In this document: piece by piece, positions 1 to 6,703 of the stretch
How the letters are laid out: each line of letters begins with the position of its first letter
Position numbering within the stretch: position 1 is the first letter of the stretch
Assembly (NCBI GenBank): GCA_937927565.1
Contig: CALBDV010000817.1
Span: forward strand, 1 to 7,155
Origin: an uncultured Holophagales bacterium
GTDB lineage: Bacteria > Acidobacteriota > Thermoanaerobaculia > UBA5066
Reading direction: 5' to 3'
DNA length: 7,155 nucleotides
Position numbers and translations under genes: made by a program
The notes under the pieces: model-generated
What the model saw: the letters and a program-made list of their open reading frames with translations, nothing else
Database searches by the model: none
Told to the model about the DNA's origin: nothing

Positions 1-1
1 C

Positions 2-796
2 CGCCTAACGTTCGACCGCGACACGGGCCAGTTCACCATCACGCTCAACCCGCGGCCGCACCAGCGCGTATGGCTCGACGACGACCCGAGTCTCTCTCTC
101 CAGCCGTTCCTCCGCTTCGCGTACGCGCACGAGGTGGCGCATCGCTTCTTCTTCGTCGAGCGCGACGGGTTGTGGGAGCGGGTGCTCGAGCGGACGACCC
201 AGGGGATCTTAACTGCAGCTCTCCGCGACCGTGCTGTGCTCGAGCTCTACAGGCTCGAAGAGGACAGCTGCAACCGCATCGCGGGCCGTGTCCTGGTTCC
301 GGATCGGGCGCTCGCAGACTCGTTCTGCGCCGCCGTCGGCTCGATTTCGCGTGAGGCTCGGGCTGCGAGCTGCGGTGCCCTGCTCGGCCAGGCGCGCGCG
401 GCCTTCGAAGTCCCCCTCGGCGTGCTGCTCGTCTCGCTGAGCCAGGGAGTGGACCGCGGTCGTATCCAGATGCCACCAGGGCTCGTCCTATTCTCCGCGG
501 CCCAGCGGGGTCGCGGGCTCGCCGTGGACATCGCCGTCACGCGGGGCGGTCTGCCTGGGCGCCTGCTCTACCCTGGGATGCCTCTCCGGCGGCTGGGGCC
601 GGAGCTGGCGCGCGTGGTGTGGGGCGCCACTCAGGCAGGGCAGCGGTTCGGGAGGTTCGAAGCGGTGAGGATCCCTGACGGCGCAGGCGCTGAGCGCCTC
701 GTCACGGGCGGCTGGTGGCGAAACGGTACGTCCGCCTCGTCACGGATCGTCGTTTGGTGCGAAGCGACGCCCGATCAGGGCAGCGGTGCGGGCTAG
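2..796 (+). CDS. ImmA/IrrE-like zinc metallopeptidase (3' part; start outside window)
   Basis: The frame is open from the left edge to a TAG stop, giving 264 residues; the true start is upstream of the window. Counting from the first visible codon, residues 39-51 read like the ImmA/IrrE active-site helix (FAYAHEVAHRFFF), with an HExxH zinc motif at H43, E44 and H47. About 40 residues later comes EDSCNRIAGRVLVP, which matches the family pattern E..AN.FA..LLMP, and E87 is the likely third zinc ligand. A GTG lies inside HEVAH at 134, but starting there would delete the first zinc-binding His, so it is rejected. Known members cleave or antagonise XRE-type repressors and control phage, ICE or stress genes. 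Here the partner repressor, if any, would be outside the window or fused upstream. The C-terminal 130 residues have no motif I recognise. No signal peptide is visible, so a cytosolic location is assumed. I am confident of the metallopeptidase class and unsure of the substrate. Confidence 0.8.
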   Translation, partial: RLTFDRDTGQFTITLNPRPHQRVWLDDDPSLSLQPFLRFAYAHEVAHRFFFVERDGLWERVLERTTQGILTAALRDRAVLELYRLEEDSCNRIAGRVLVPDRALADSFCAAVGSISREARAASCGALLGQARAAFEVPLGVLLVSLSQGVDRGRIQMPPGLVLFSAAQRGRGLAVDIAVTRGGLPGRLLYPGMPLRRLGPELARVVWGATQAGQRFGRFEAVRIPDGAGAERLVTGGWWRNGTSASSRIVVWCEATPDQGSGAG

Positions 797-1875
797 AGCC
801 GGCCTGCGAACGGCCAGCAGTCCTCGGCACCGTAGCCTGCGTGCACATCAAACTCCACCCAGTCCGTCGGAATCCGGTCGGACGCGCGCGTCGCCACGAA
901 GCCATTTGGGTGCAGCGCGGCGAGAGGATGCCACACGCGGGTGCCCCGACCGTGTGGGTCCTCGTGGACCGAGAACAGAGCTGCCGTCAGGAGTGCGACC
1001 CGGTGCTCTGGCACGAACTCGCGGTAGACCGGCGGGAGTCGGAGATCTGCGAGGCGCGTAGTCGTGAGGCTCTTGCGCAGGACGAGATGCTCGACAGGCG
1101 TCAGGAGATCGAGCTCTCCCATAAGGATCTCGTGCACAGGTGTTCGGCGACAGCGCATCCCGGTTCGTTCGTCGAACGTCGCGAAGGTGATCGTGGCCGT
1201 GTCGAGGCAGTGGCGCACGTCCGGAGGGGCGGGGAGCTTGGCGTAGACGGCTGCGGCCAGGCGCCGGTGCCAGGCGGGGACGTCGCGGAACCCCGGCAGC
1301 ATCGCCCGGGCTTCTGCGAACATCGGGCCGAGCGGCGCGCCGTCGGCCGCGTATCGGATCGCGTCCGTGGTGCAGAGCGACCGCGACGCTGGATCGACGG
1401 AGCGCTGGAACGCCCAGCTCGGGTACGGGACTTCGCTCGGGGGTCGCCCGGGCAGGAAGCGCGCCCGCTCGTGCTCGACGTGGAAGCTGAGCACCGGCGA
1501 GTCGAGGATGGCATCGCGTGCGGCCGCACCAAACGGCGCCGCCCACGCCTCGACGTCCGCCTCCCTCGGGTACGCCTCGAGGAGTGGGTGCACGTCGGAT
1601 CCGTGTCTGAGGGCCCGGTCGATCGCTGATACGTGGTACGCGGACCAGACGACCTGCAGAGATGGACGCCTGACGTTGAAGCCCCAGGCACCCCGGGCGT
1701 ACTGCTCGCAACTCTGGGTGATACGCGCGTGGAAGGTGGGGCGGTCGAGACCCGCCGCCGCGAGCTGATCCGGCGAGTACCCGAGCTTGGCGACCTCGTC
1801 GAAGAACTCGTCGACGCTGATCCTCGCGGGCGCCTCCCTGCAGGCGCCGGCGGTGCGACGAGCGCCGACGCTCAA
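793..1875 (-). CDS. Hypothetical protein, 360 aa, unrecognised family
   Basis: This is a complete frame from a TTG start to TAG. The composition is balanced and aromatic-rich (many W, F, Y and H), unlike the R/P/S-rich overlapping frames, which supports real coding. I do not recognise the family. There is no signal peptide or membrane segment, so it is probably cytosolic. Residues 20-60 look helical and contain GYSPDQLAAAGLDRPTF, which loosely resembles a helix-turn-helix but is one residue short of the XRE spacing. The rest alternates polar helices with conserved-looking segments such as VRHCLDTATITFATFDERTG and VHEILMGELDLLTP. The TTG is chosen because no ATG or GTG was found near the 5' end and an in-frame TGA lies at 1999-2001; an AGGG sits 11-14 bases upstream as a weak ribosome site. 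It is convergent with the metallopeptidase, overlapping it by 4 bases (CTAG). It is read in the same direction as the secreted operon but separated from it by 263 bases of hairpin-rich DNA, so it is probably a separate transcription unit. Confidence 0.75.
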   Translation of the reverse strand: MSVGARRTAGACREAPARISVDEFFDEVAKLGYSPDQLAAAGLDRPTFHARITQSCEQYARGAWGFNVRRPSLQVVWSAYHVSAIDRALRHGSDVHPLLEAYPREADVEAWAAPFGAAARDAILDSPVLSFHVEHERARFLPGRPPSEVPYPSWAFQRSVDPASRSLCTTDAIRYAADGAPLGPMFAEARAMLPGFRDVPAWHRRLAAAVYAKLPAPPDVRHCLDTATITFATFDERTGMRCRRTPVHEILMGELDLLTPVEHLVLRKSLTTTRLADLRLPPVYREFVPEHRVALLTAALFSVHEDPHGRGTRVWHPLAALHPNGFVATRASDRIPTDWVEFDVHAGYGAEDCWPFAGRL

Positions 1876-1886
1876 GGAACGATCGA

Positions 1887-1911
1887 CCCTCGCGAGGGCC
1901 CGGTCGGGCCC
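1887..1911. promoter_or_regulatory. Palindrome plus GC hairpin just upstream of the 360-aa gene start
   Basis: CCCTCGCGAGGG (1887-1898) is a perfect 12-bp palindrome. It overlaps a second perfect inverted repeat, GGGCCCG-GT-CGGGCCC (1896-1911). Read on the - strand, they lie 11-36 bases upstream of the TTG start at 1875 and include the only AGGG that could serve as its ribosome site. They could be an operator or a leader hairpin limiting translation. On the + strand the hairpin is followed by TTCTGTCTG, a poor U-tract, and no + strand gene ends here. The symmetry is seen directly; the role is inferred. Confidence 0.35.
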
Positions 1912-2073
1912 TTCTGTCTGTGCACGTGGTGGAGCGCAGTCTCGCAGGAGCTGATGGGGGAATGGTTGATCCCAATGTGGAACGACGGCCGGCTTGCGTC
2001 AAGTGGGCCCGTACGTCTGGCCGAGAGCAGCGACGCTTATCACGTCAACTCGTGCCGAGGTCTTCCGAGGTAG

Positions 2074-2138
2074 TCCCTGGAGCAGGGAGCGATGCAGGGG
2101 CCGACGCGCTGGCAGCCCCTGCATCCAGTGGTGCAGGG
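2074..2138 (-). terminator. Hairpin cluster at the 3' end of the secreted-protein operon
   Basis: Three perfect inverted repeats begin at the base next to the TAG of the upstream - strand gene. They are TGCAGGG (2132-2138) with CCCTGCA (2117-2123), loop 8; GATGCAGGGGC (2091-2101) with GCCCCTGCATC (2115-2125), 11 bp, loop 13; and TCCCT (2074-2078) with AGGGA (2084-2088), loop 5. The first two share the middle arm and are mutually exclusive. No clear U-tract follows on either strand. This could therefore be a terminator without a U-tail, an mRNA 3'-end stabiliser, or an RNA switch. The position right after the stop favours transcript end formation. Confidence 0.5.
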
Positions 2139-3056
2139 CTACTGTGCGCCCAGTGGGAGCAGGGACGGCGTGTACACTTGGAAGGCCGCCGCGCCTGGTT
2201 CGGGATCCTCGAAGACGGTACTCACGTAGAAGAGAAACGGCTGGTTCGCGGTGGCCTTGAACCAGATGGCGTCGCCGTTGATTGGGCCGGCAATATCCGG
2301 AGAATCTTCCGTCGGGACGGGAATGCTGTTGATCTGCAGAACCCGCTTGGCGCCTACCATCCTTGTCGTCTCATAGAGCGGCGTCGTGATTCCGTTCAGC
2401 GGCAGCTCCGTCACGACGAAGGTCGCCTCTGCATCTCCCGCGTTGAACAACGTGACGTTGACCCTCCGTTGGTACTTCCTCACGGCCTCCGGGCAATACG
2501 GCGAGTCCATCAGCCGGCCGAGCTCGACGGCCCCGGCGATCGCAGTCCGGCCAGCGGGGAACAGGGACCGGAACACAGGTAATGCGACCTGGCCTTGCGG
2601 GACCTTGGTGCTTCCAAGGCCGTTTCCACAACCCAGATAGCGCTTGGACCAGACAAGGTCGCCGCTGACGCTCACCTCCGGTGCCGTGCGCATCTCGAGG
2701 AAGGCGACACCGAATCGTGGTGTCGTCGCGAAGCCCCAATTCACAGCCCCGCCAGCGTACGGTGGGAGTTCCGTGAGATTGGCGGATGGCATGCCCTTCT
2801 GCACGGGACCATCGGGGCCATGAGCTGCGAGCACCTCCATTGTGGTGGCGTCACCGGTTGGGTTGAATGCAGAGAGCTTGCTCTCCCATCCACTCTGCAC
2901 GAGGACGGTCCCGTCCTCGGGGACCTGATCGGGCGGGTAGGTGTAGACGAGTGGCGCGTAGACGGTCGTCAGATCCGACGCCGCAAGGACGCCGGTCGCG
3001 AGCACTACGCACGCCGAGAAGAGGGCCCTAGTGAGCATTGTCGACGAACAGCGCAT
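2139..3056 (-). CDS. Secreted protein with duplicated beta-sandwich-like repeat, partner of the S8 protease
   Basis: This encodes an exported protein of about 300 residues. In-frame ATGs at 3083, 3056 and 3038 all precede the same signal peptide (basic n-region, hydrophobic ALFSACVVLATGVLA, likely cleavage near VLA|AS). 3056 is used here as a compromise: AGGA lies just upstream, though very close, while 3083 has a GGTGA and 3038 gives the smallest overlap with the protease gene. The mature part appears duplicated. SAFNPTGDATTMEVLA followed by a GDLVWSKRY segment in the first half parallels TLFNAGDAEATFVVTEL followed by NGDAIWFKA...FLFYVSTVFED in the second half. This resembles secreted beta-sandwich proteins I recall from Acidobacteriota, but no enzyme motif is visible. 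Its start lies inside the end of the protease gene (29-base overlap, or 11 from ATG 3038), so translational coupling and a shared export route are likely. A surface-associated accessory, substrate or modulator of the protease is inferred, not shown. Confidence 0.8.
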   Translation of the reverse strand: MRCSSTMLTRALFSACVVLATGVLAASDLTTVYAPLVYTYPPDQVPEDGTVLVQSGWESKLSAFNPTGDATTMEVLAAHGPDGPVQKGMPSANLTELPPYAGGAVNWGFATTPRFGVAFLEMRTAPEVSVSGDLVWSKRYLGCGNGLGSTKVPQGQVALPVFRSLFPAGRTAIAGAVELGRLMDSPYCPEAVRKYQRRVNVTLFNAGDAEATFVVTELPLNGITTPLYETTRMVGAKRVLQINSIPVPTEDSPDIAGPINGDAIWFKATANQPFLFYVSTVFEDPEPGAAAFQVYTPSLLPLGAQ

Positions 3057-5697
3057 AGTCCTGTACCCACGGTGTGTCTGCATTCGGGTTCACCCCGTTT
3101 CCCCGGATCGCGTTCGCAGTGACCGTAATCATGATCTGGCCGGTCATGACGGAGAGATCCGACGCTTTGATGGTGATGCGCTCGACGTTGTTGAGCCGGT
3201 CGCGCGTGAAGCCGACGGGATTCGGGAGAGAGTAGCTCGACCTGCTACAGCTATTCGGATCGATGAACGACACGTTGCCGTAGTATTGCTTTCCCGCCGT
3301 CGGAACGAAGGCTGAGAGATCGAGGTCATTCGTGAGGTTGTTCGCGGCATTGTCGGGCTCGAGCGCGGCGCGATCCGACCACACGAGCGCGAGGCTGACG
3401 TCCCTGTTTCGGTTCACAACATTGAGCGTGTACGTGACGCTCTGGTTCGCCGCGGTGAACTGCGTGGCTTGATCGATGATGAAGTAGTTGGATTGCGGAC
3501 GGAATAGCTTATCGAGCGAAACGCCGCCCCAGCCCTGGCGCGAGTCGGGTGCAGGCTGCATCGCTCCGCAAGAGGCGCAGCACGGGGAGCACCCGGTGGC
3601 GCAGGACGGAAGGTCCGTAAGGGACCGAGCGGTGGCAATCAGCGCGGCCTTGAGGAGTGCAGGCGACGCATTCGTGTAACCTGCGGTGCGAAGCCACTCT
3701 TTCGCTAGAACCGCTGCCCCTGTGACAACGGGAGCAGCGAAGCTCGTGCCGTTCGACCAGGTGTAGTTCGTGTCGCCGTATGTGTCGCCTGTGAGATCTG
3801 GGTTGCAGGTCGTCGGGCAGCGGACCTCGCTGCTGTACAGACCGTACATTCGAGTGCCAGGCGCCACGAGGTCCGGCTTCACGCGCTGGTTCGACCAGCC
3901 GATGCGCGAGAGTGTCGCGATCTGCCTGGGGTTGTCGGCATTGCCCGCGTTCGCATTCGGGCAACCCGCCGTATAGATCTCCTGGTTGTAGGTCTCTGTC
4001 GCGCCGACGGCGATGACGTTCTTCGCTGTGGCGGGGGCCTGGACCATGTCCTGGTTGTTCGTCGTGTTTCCCGCTGAGACGACGTGGAGGCTCGAGACGT
4101 CGGAGCCGCGAAGGATTTGGTTGTTGCGGAAGGTAAACGCCACCGCATGGAGGGTGCGTGTTGCCTGGTCAAGAAGTACCGAAGTCGCATCGTACGTGGC
4201 GCCAGGCATGTTCCAGCTATGATTGAATACCCGCGCGCCCGGGCCAGTGCCGTAGTCTGGGATTGTGTTCGTGGATCCGAGAGCGACGAGCGAATACCGC
4301 ATCTTCGCCTCAGTCCGATCGTCCGAGAACTCGAGCTCGGTGGTGCCCTCGCGACGGTAGGGAAACAGCCCGCAGTTCCTGAAGAACCGGCTGACAGCGA
4401 AGCGGGCGCCCTGTGCCACTCCCTGCGTGAACGCGTAGTTGCTGAAGTCGCGACCAGAGCTCGCGGAGCCGGCGTAGCCCCCGATGATCGATGCGACCGT
4501 GCTGCCATGTCCGTTCGCGTAGTTGTCGTCTGCGACGTTTTCGGGCGGTGCGGACGAGAGATCAGTCGTGAACACGAGCTTGCACGGATCCGAGGGGTAG
4601 TTCGTGGGGCGCAGGTATGGCGGGCAATCGGCGGCACCGTCTCGAATGAGGCCGCTATCGATGCCGGTGTCGAGGAGCCCGACGACGTGGTTCGCGGGGT
4701 TGAAGCCGGAGAACGAGGAGGAGAGCTGCCCCAGGTAGTTGGTCCAGAACGGTGGCGTCTGGATGTTCGGCCCGAGGGAAGTGGGCCAGGAAGAGCCGTA
4801 GGAGTTGAACGCCCCGGCGACGATACGCGACGCGCGCTCATCCGAGGGGCTCGCGTGGAAGGTGTCCCTCGTGATGCTGACGACCTCCGGGAACGAGCTG
4901 AGGACGAACGCGTCGAGCCGGCTGGCAGTAGTCGAGAGAGCTTCGACCGCACCTGTGGTGTAGATCAGCGTGGGCGCAGTTCCGCTGATGGACTCGAGGG
5001 CGGCGAGGACGGCCTTCTTGGATGGTGCCGACGATACGAGTACGACCGTGGTGGGCGCCGGATCATCGCCGTCTCCTTCCAGGCGCTCGTCGATGTTGTA
5101 GCGCTTGAGGACGGGCGGAACCGCGACGGTGCCGTAGACGTATCGAAAGCGCTCGGAGAGAGTCTCGATGGTGGAACGGGTGCCGTACGCGAAGTAGCTC
5201 AGGGTCTGAGTGGGCTCGAGAAGCGTTACGCCGCTCTTTGCGAGATCCTCTCGGATCTGAAGGGACGGATAGGTCTTGAAGATGATCACGAACACGCCGG
5301 TATCGGCGGGCGGGAGGCTGTCGGCCTCCGAACGGATGTCGCGGTCAAACGCTCGGGCCTTCGCGTCATACGTCGCTCCGCGAAGGAAGACCCTGTGTGC
5401 GTCCGGCATCGGCTCGATGTCGAGATCCTCATTCTTGCGAAAGGAATCGAGGGCAGCGAGCTGCCGAGGAGATCCGCAGAGGACGACGCAGCGCCCGTTT
5501 TCGCAGAAGCGCTCGCCGATGTCGGCGGGGCCAAGTATCGTCTCGACGGCTGGGTGCTGGACGTCGGAGTGCGTGGAACGATGGCGAATGACGAAGGTGT
5601 CCGTGTCGTCACTGCCGAAGGCTGTCGATGTCGAGAGGAATGCTCCAGCGGCGAGAAGTCGTACCCATAGAGAGGCGCGTGTTCGGTGCGTTGGCAA
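3028..5697 (-). CDS. Secreted subtilisin-like serine protease (S8, KP-43-like), 889 aa
   Basis: This is a complete S8 endopeptidase precursor. Residues 1-28 form a signal peptide ending near AFG|SDD. Residues about 130-200 (GVFVIIF...VYGTVAVPP) and 213-280 look like two tandem prodomain (inhibitor-I9-like) units. The catalytic domain spans about 335-695: Asp343 in GLLDTGIDS, His397 in NGHGSTVASIIGG, oxyanion Asn544 in VVSAGNTTN, and Ser652 in SNGTSFAAPVVTG, so the active site is complete. Residues about 740-885 match the C-terminal beta-sandwich of KP-43-type enzymes (LALVWSD, NLTNDLDLS, YYGNVSF, LNNVERITI, QDYALFV). The HGS-T in place of the usual HGT-H around the catalytic His is a mild variant. 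A Cys cluster (C699, C703, C706, C707, C710) joins the catalytic and C-terminal domains. TTG is the start because AAGGAGGT lies 6 bases upstream. Export and extracytoplasmic protein degradation or processing follow from the family; the substrate is unknown. It is the first gene of a two-gene operon. Confidence 0.95.
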   Translation of the reverse strand: MPTHRTRASLWVRLLAAGAFLSTSTAFGSDDTDTFVIRHRSTHSDVQHPAVETILGPADIGERFCENGRCVVLCGSPRQLAALDSFRKNEDLDIEPMPDAHRVFLRGATYDAKARAFDRDIRSEADSLPPADTGVFVIIFKTYPSLQIREDLAKSGVTLLEPTQTLSYFAYGTRSTIETLSERFRYVYGTVAVPPVLKRYNIDERLEGDGDDPAPTTVVLVSSAPSKKAVLAALESISGTAPTLIYTTGAVEALSTTASRLDAFVLSSFPEVVSITRDTFHASPSDERASRIVAGAFNSYGSSWPTSLGPNIQTPPFWTNYLGQLSSSFSGFNPANHVVGLLDTGIDSGLIRDGAADCPPYLRPTNYPSDPCKLVFTTDLSSAPPENVADDNYANGHGSTVASIIGGYAGSASSGRDFSNYAFTQGVAQGARFAVSRFFRNCGLFPYRREGTTELEFSDDRTEAKMRYSLVALGSTNTIPDYGTGPGARVFNHSWNMPGATYDATSVLLDQATRTLHAVAFTFRNNQILRGSDVSSLHVVSAGNTTNNQDMVQAPATAKNVIAVGATETYNQEIYTAGCPNANAGNADNPRQIATLSRIGWSNQRVKPDLVAPGTRMYGLYSSEVRCPTTCNPDLTGDTYGDTNYTWSNGTSFAAPVVTGAAVLAKEWLRTAGYTNASPALLKAALIATARSLTDLPSCATGCSPCCASCGAMQPAPDSRQGWGGVSLDKLFRPQSNYFIIDQATQFTAANQSVTYTLNVVNRNRDVSLALVWSDRAALEPDNAANNLTNDLDLSAFVPTAGKQYYGNVSFIDPNSCSRSSYSLPNPVGFTRDRLNNVERITIKASDLSVMTGQIMITVTANAIRGNGVNPNADTPWVQDYALFVDNAH

Positions 5698-5702
5698 CTC
5701 TT

Positions 5703-5710
5703 ACCTCCTT
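5703..5710 (-). promoter_or_regulatory. Strong Shine-Dalgarno fixing the TTG start of the S8 protease
   Basis: On the - strand AAGGAGGT is followed by AAGAG and then TTG at 5697; counted from the AGGAGG core the gap is 6 bases. It is essentially a full anti-Shine-Dalgarno match. It decides for the TTG over any downstream ATG and predicts high translation despite the weak start codon. Confidence 0.85.
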
Positions 5711-5994
5711 TGAGCGATGAGACATTTGAAGCGGAGAAGGCTCCGTGAAGAACTGGATGGAGGGCCTCGTGGACGGAGCGGTTGTCGCATGCGAGAAGTC
5801 TCTTTCGTCGTGGTCGGTGTGGACGAGTAATGGAGTGTGGTGTCTGAGGAGAGGACGGGCGCGAATCGGTGGAGTCGTGCCTCGTTGCGCTGTCTGCGGC
5901 TGGGGCGTGGTATTCGTCGCGGCAGAAAAGGAAGGCGTGGCAGTGTGGCTTGACGGTCGTGATCGCGTTCACGGAGATCGTCGGTCGGGCGTCG

Positions 5995-6054
5995 GTCACT
6001 CGTAGTGACGTGAGGTTGTACGGCGCCTCGGGTCGCACCGCTGCCTCGAGGCGC
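5995..6054. repeat. Two adjacent perfect inverted repeats (candidate structured RNA or operator)
   Basis: GTCACT-CGT-AGTGAC (5995-6009) has 6-bp arms and a 3-base loop. Thirteen bases later GCGCCTCG (6023-6030) pairs perfectly with CGAGGCGC (6047-6054) around a 16-base loop, and the stem can gain a G-U and a G-C pair inside the loop. Neither is followed by a T-tract on either strand, so a simple intrinsic terminator is unlikely. Both symmetries are read directly from the sequence; the function is unknown. Confidence 0.45.
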
Positions 6055-6251
6055 GACGTTCCTCTGTACGTCCCCGTTCCGGAAGTCAGCTGTTCGGCGC
6101 GACTCCTCGTGCGCGCACTGGGGCGTAGCGCTCATGAGGCAGTGGCGTGCGGTGGCTGAATCTAACGTCCCGACGTGGCCAGACCCGCCGCGTGAGGAGC
6201 CGAGTGGGGGCGTCGGTCGTGAGTCGTCCGGGGACCCGAGACGAGGAGAGG

Positions 6252-6276
6252 ATCGCCCAGGATTGACCCGGGCGAT
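6252..6276. repeat. Perfect 7-bp inverted repeat
   Basis: ATCGCCC (6252-6258) and GGGCGAT (6270-6276) are perfect inverted arms around an 11-base loop. There is no T-tract on either side. It could be an RNA hairpin or a dyad-type protein site. Confidence 0.35.
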
Positions 6277-6378
6277 TGATTCGGACGGCGTGACGGGAGC
6301 GCTCGCGGCCATGTGGCACTCCAAGGCTGCGCGAGAGACGAAAAACTACAACAGCTAGAGGCGAGAAAGTTGAGGAGC

Positions 6379-6398
6379 GCCGTCTGAGTGCCGTCTGA
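6379..6398. repeat. Tandem 9-bp direct repeat with 11-bp period
   Basis: GCCGTCTGA occurs at 6379-6387 and again at 6390-6398, one helical turn apart. The second copy can also fold with the following GGCGG as a 5-bp hairpin that includes a G-U pair. Spacing by a helical turn fits a tandem protein-binding site, but two short copies may be chance. Confidence 0.3.
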
Positions 6399-6451
6399 AA
6401 GGCGGTAGTAGACACCATCCAGGCAGGATCGACGTCGACGCTTGGGGCGCT

Positions 6452-6470
6452 TGGGTCAGTTGTCGACCCA
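6452..6470. repeat. Perfect 6-bp inverted repeat with 7-base loop
   Basis: TGGGTC (6452-6457) and GACCCA (6465-6470) flank AGTTGTC. There is no U-tract on either strand. It is one of several dyads in the same spacer. Confidence 0.3.
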
Positions 6471-6703
6471 TCCAGGCCAGCCTTTGTCAGGCAGTCCAAG
6501 AAGGTAGTCGGTGCCTCGGGTCCCCGGGAGTCTGACCGACGGCCGGACGGTATCTGGCGCGACTTGGTTGCGATCGTCCGGGACGTTGATGGCGCTGCGC
6601 GTCGGGATTCTCGAAAAAGCGGCAGAATCTCAAGAGCGGCTCGAGCGAGAAAAGAGGCCCCATGAGCAGACCGCGAGTCCGGTTTCCGGTTCTCGGCGGG
6701 ACG

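Noticed and set aside
715..1629. 304-codon open frame on the + strand
   Set aside because: Antisense to the 360-aa gene and overlapping the end of the metallopeptidase. Arg/Glu-rich, with no domain or ribosome site.
1723..1785. XRE-type helix-turn-helix at the N-terminus of the 360-aa protein
   Set aside because: GYSPDQLAAAGLDRPTF resembles one, but the spacing between the LA and the turn Gly is one residue short, and no other part of the XRE fold is visible.
848..2002. 384-codon open frame on the - strand, longer than the chosen one
   Set aside because: R/P/S/A-rich low-complexity translation. The 360-aa frame has a balanced, aromatic-rich composition and ends exactly against the convergent gene.
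4084..5670. 528-codon open frame on the + strand
   Set aside because: Antisense to the S8 protease, which has a complete active site and a strong ribosome site. The translation is R/E/G-rich without motifs, a usual shadow in GC-rich DNA.
5701..6324. 207-codon frame on the - strand in the large spacer
   Set aside because: Ser/Pro/Arg/Thr-rich, no domain or signal, and it runs into the protease gene's ribosome site.
6134..6358. 74-codon + strand frame in the spacer
   Set aside because: No good ribosome site, charged low-complexity translation, and a perfect inverted repeat within it. Kept as non-coding.
5860..6480. tRNA gene or CRISPR array in the spacer
   Set aside because: No T-loop GTTCGA-type box with a matching acceptor stem, and no repeat with regular spacers; the repeats present are short and occur twice.
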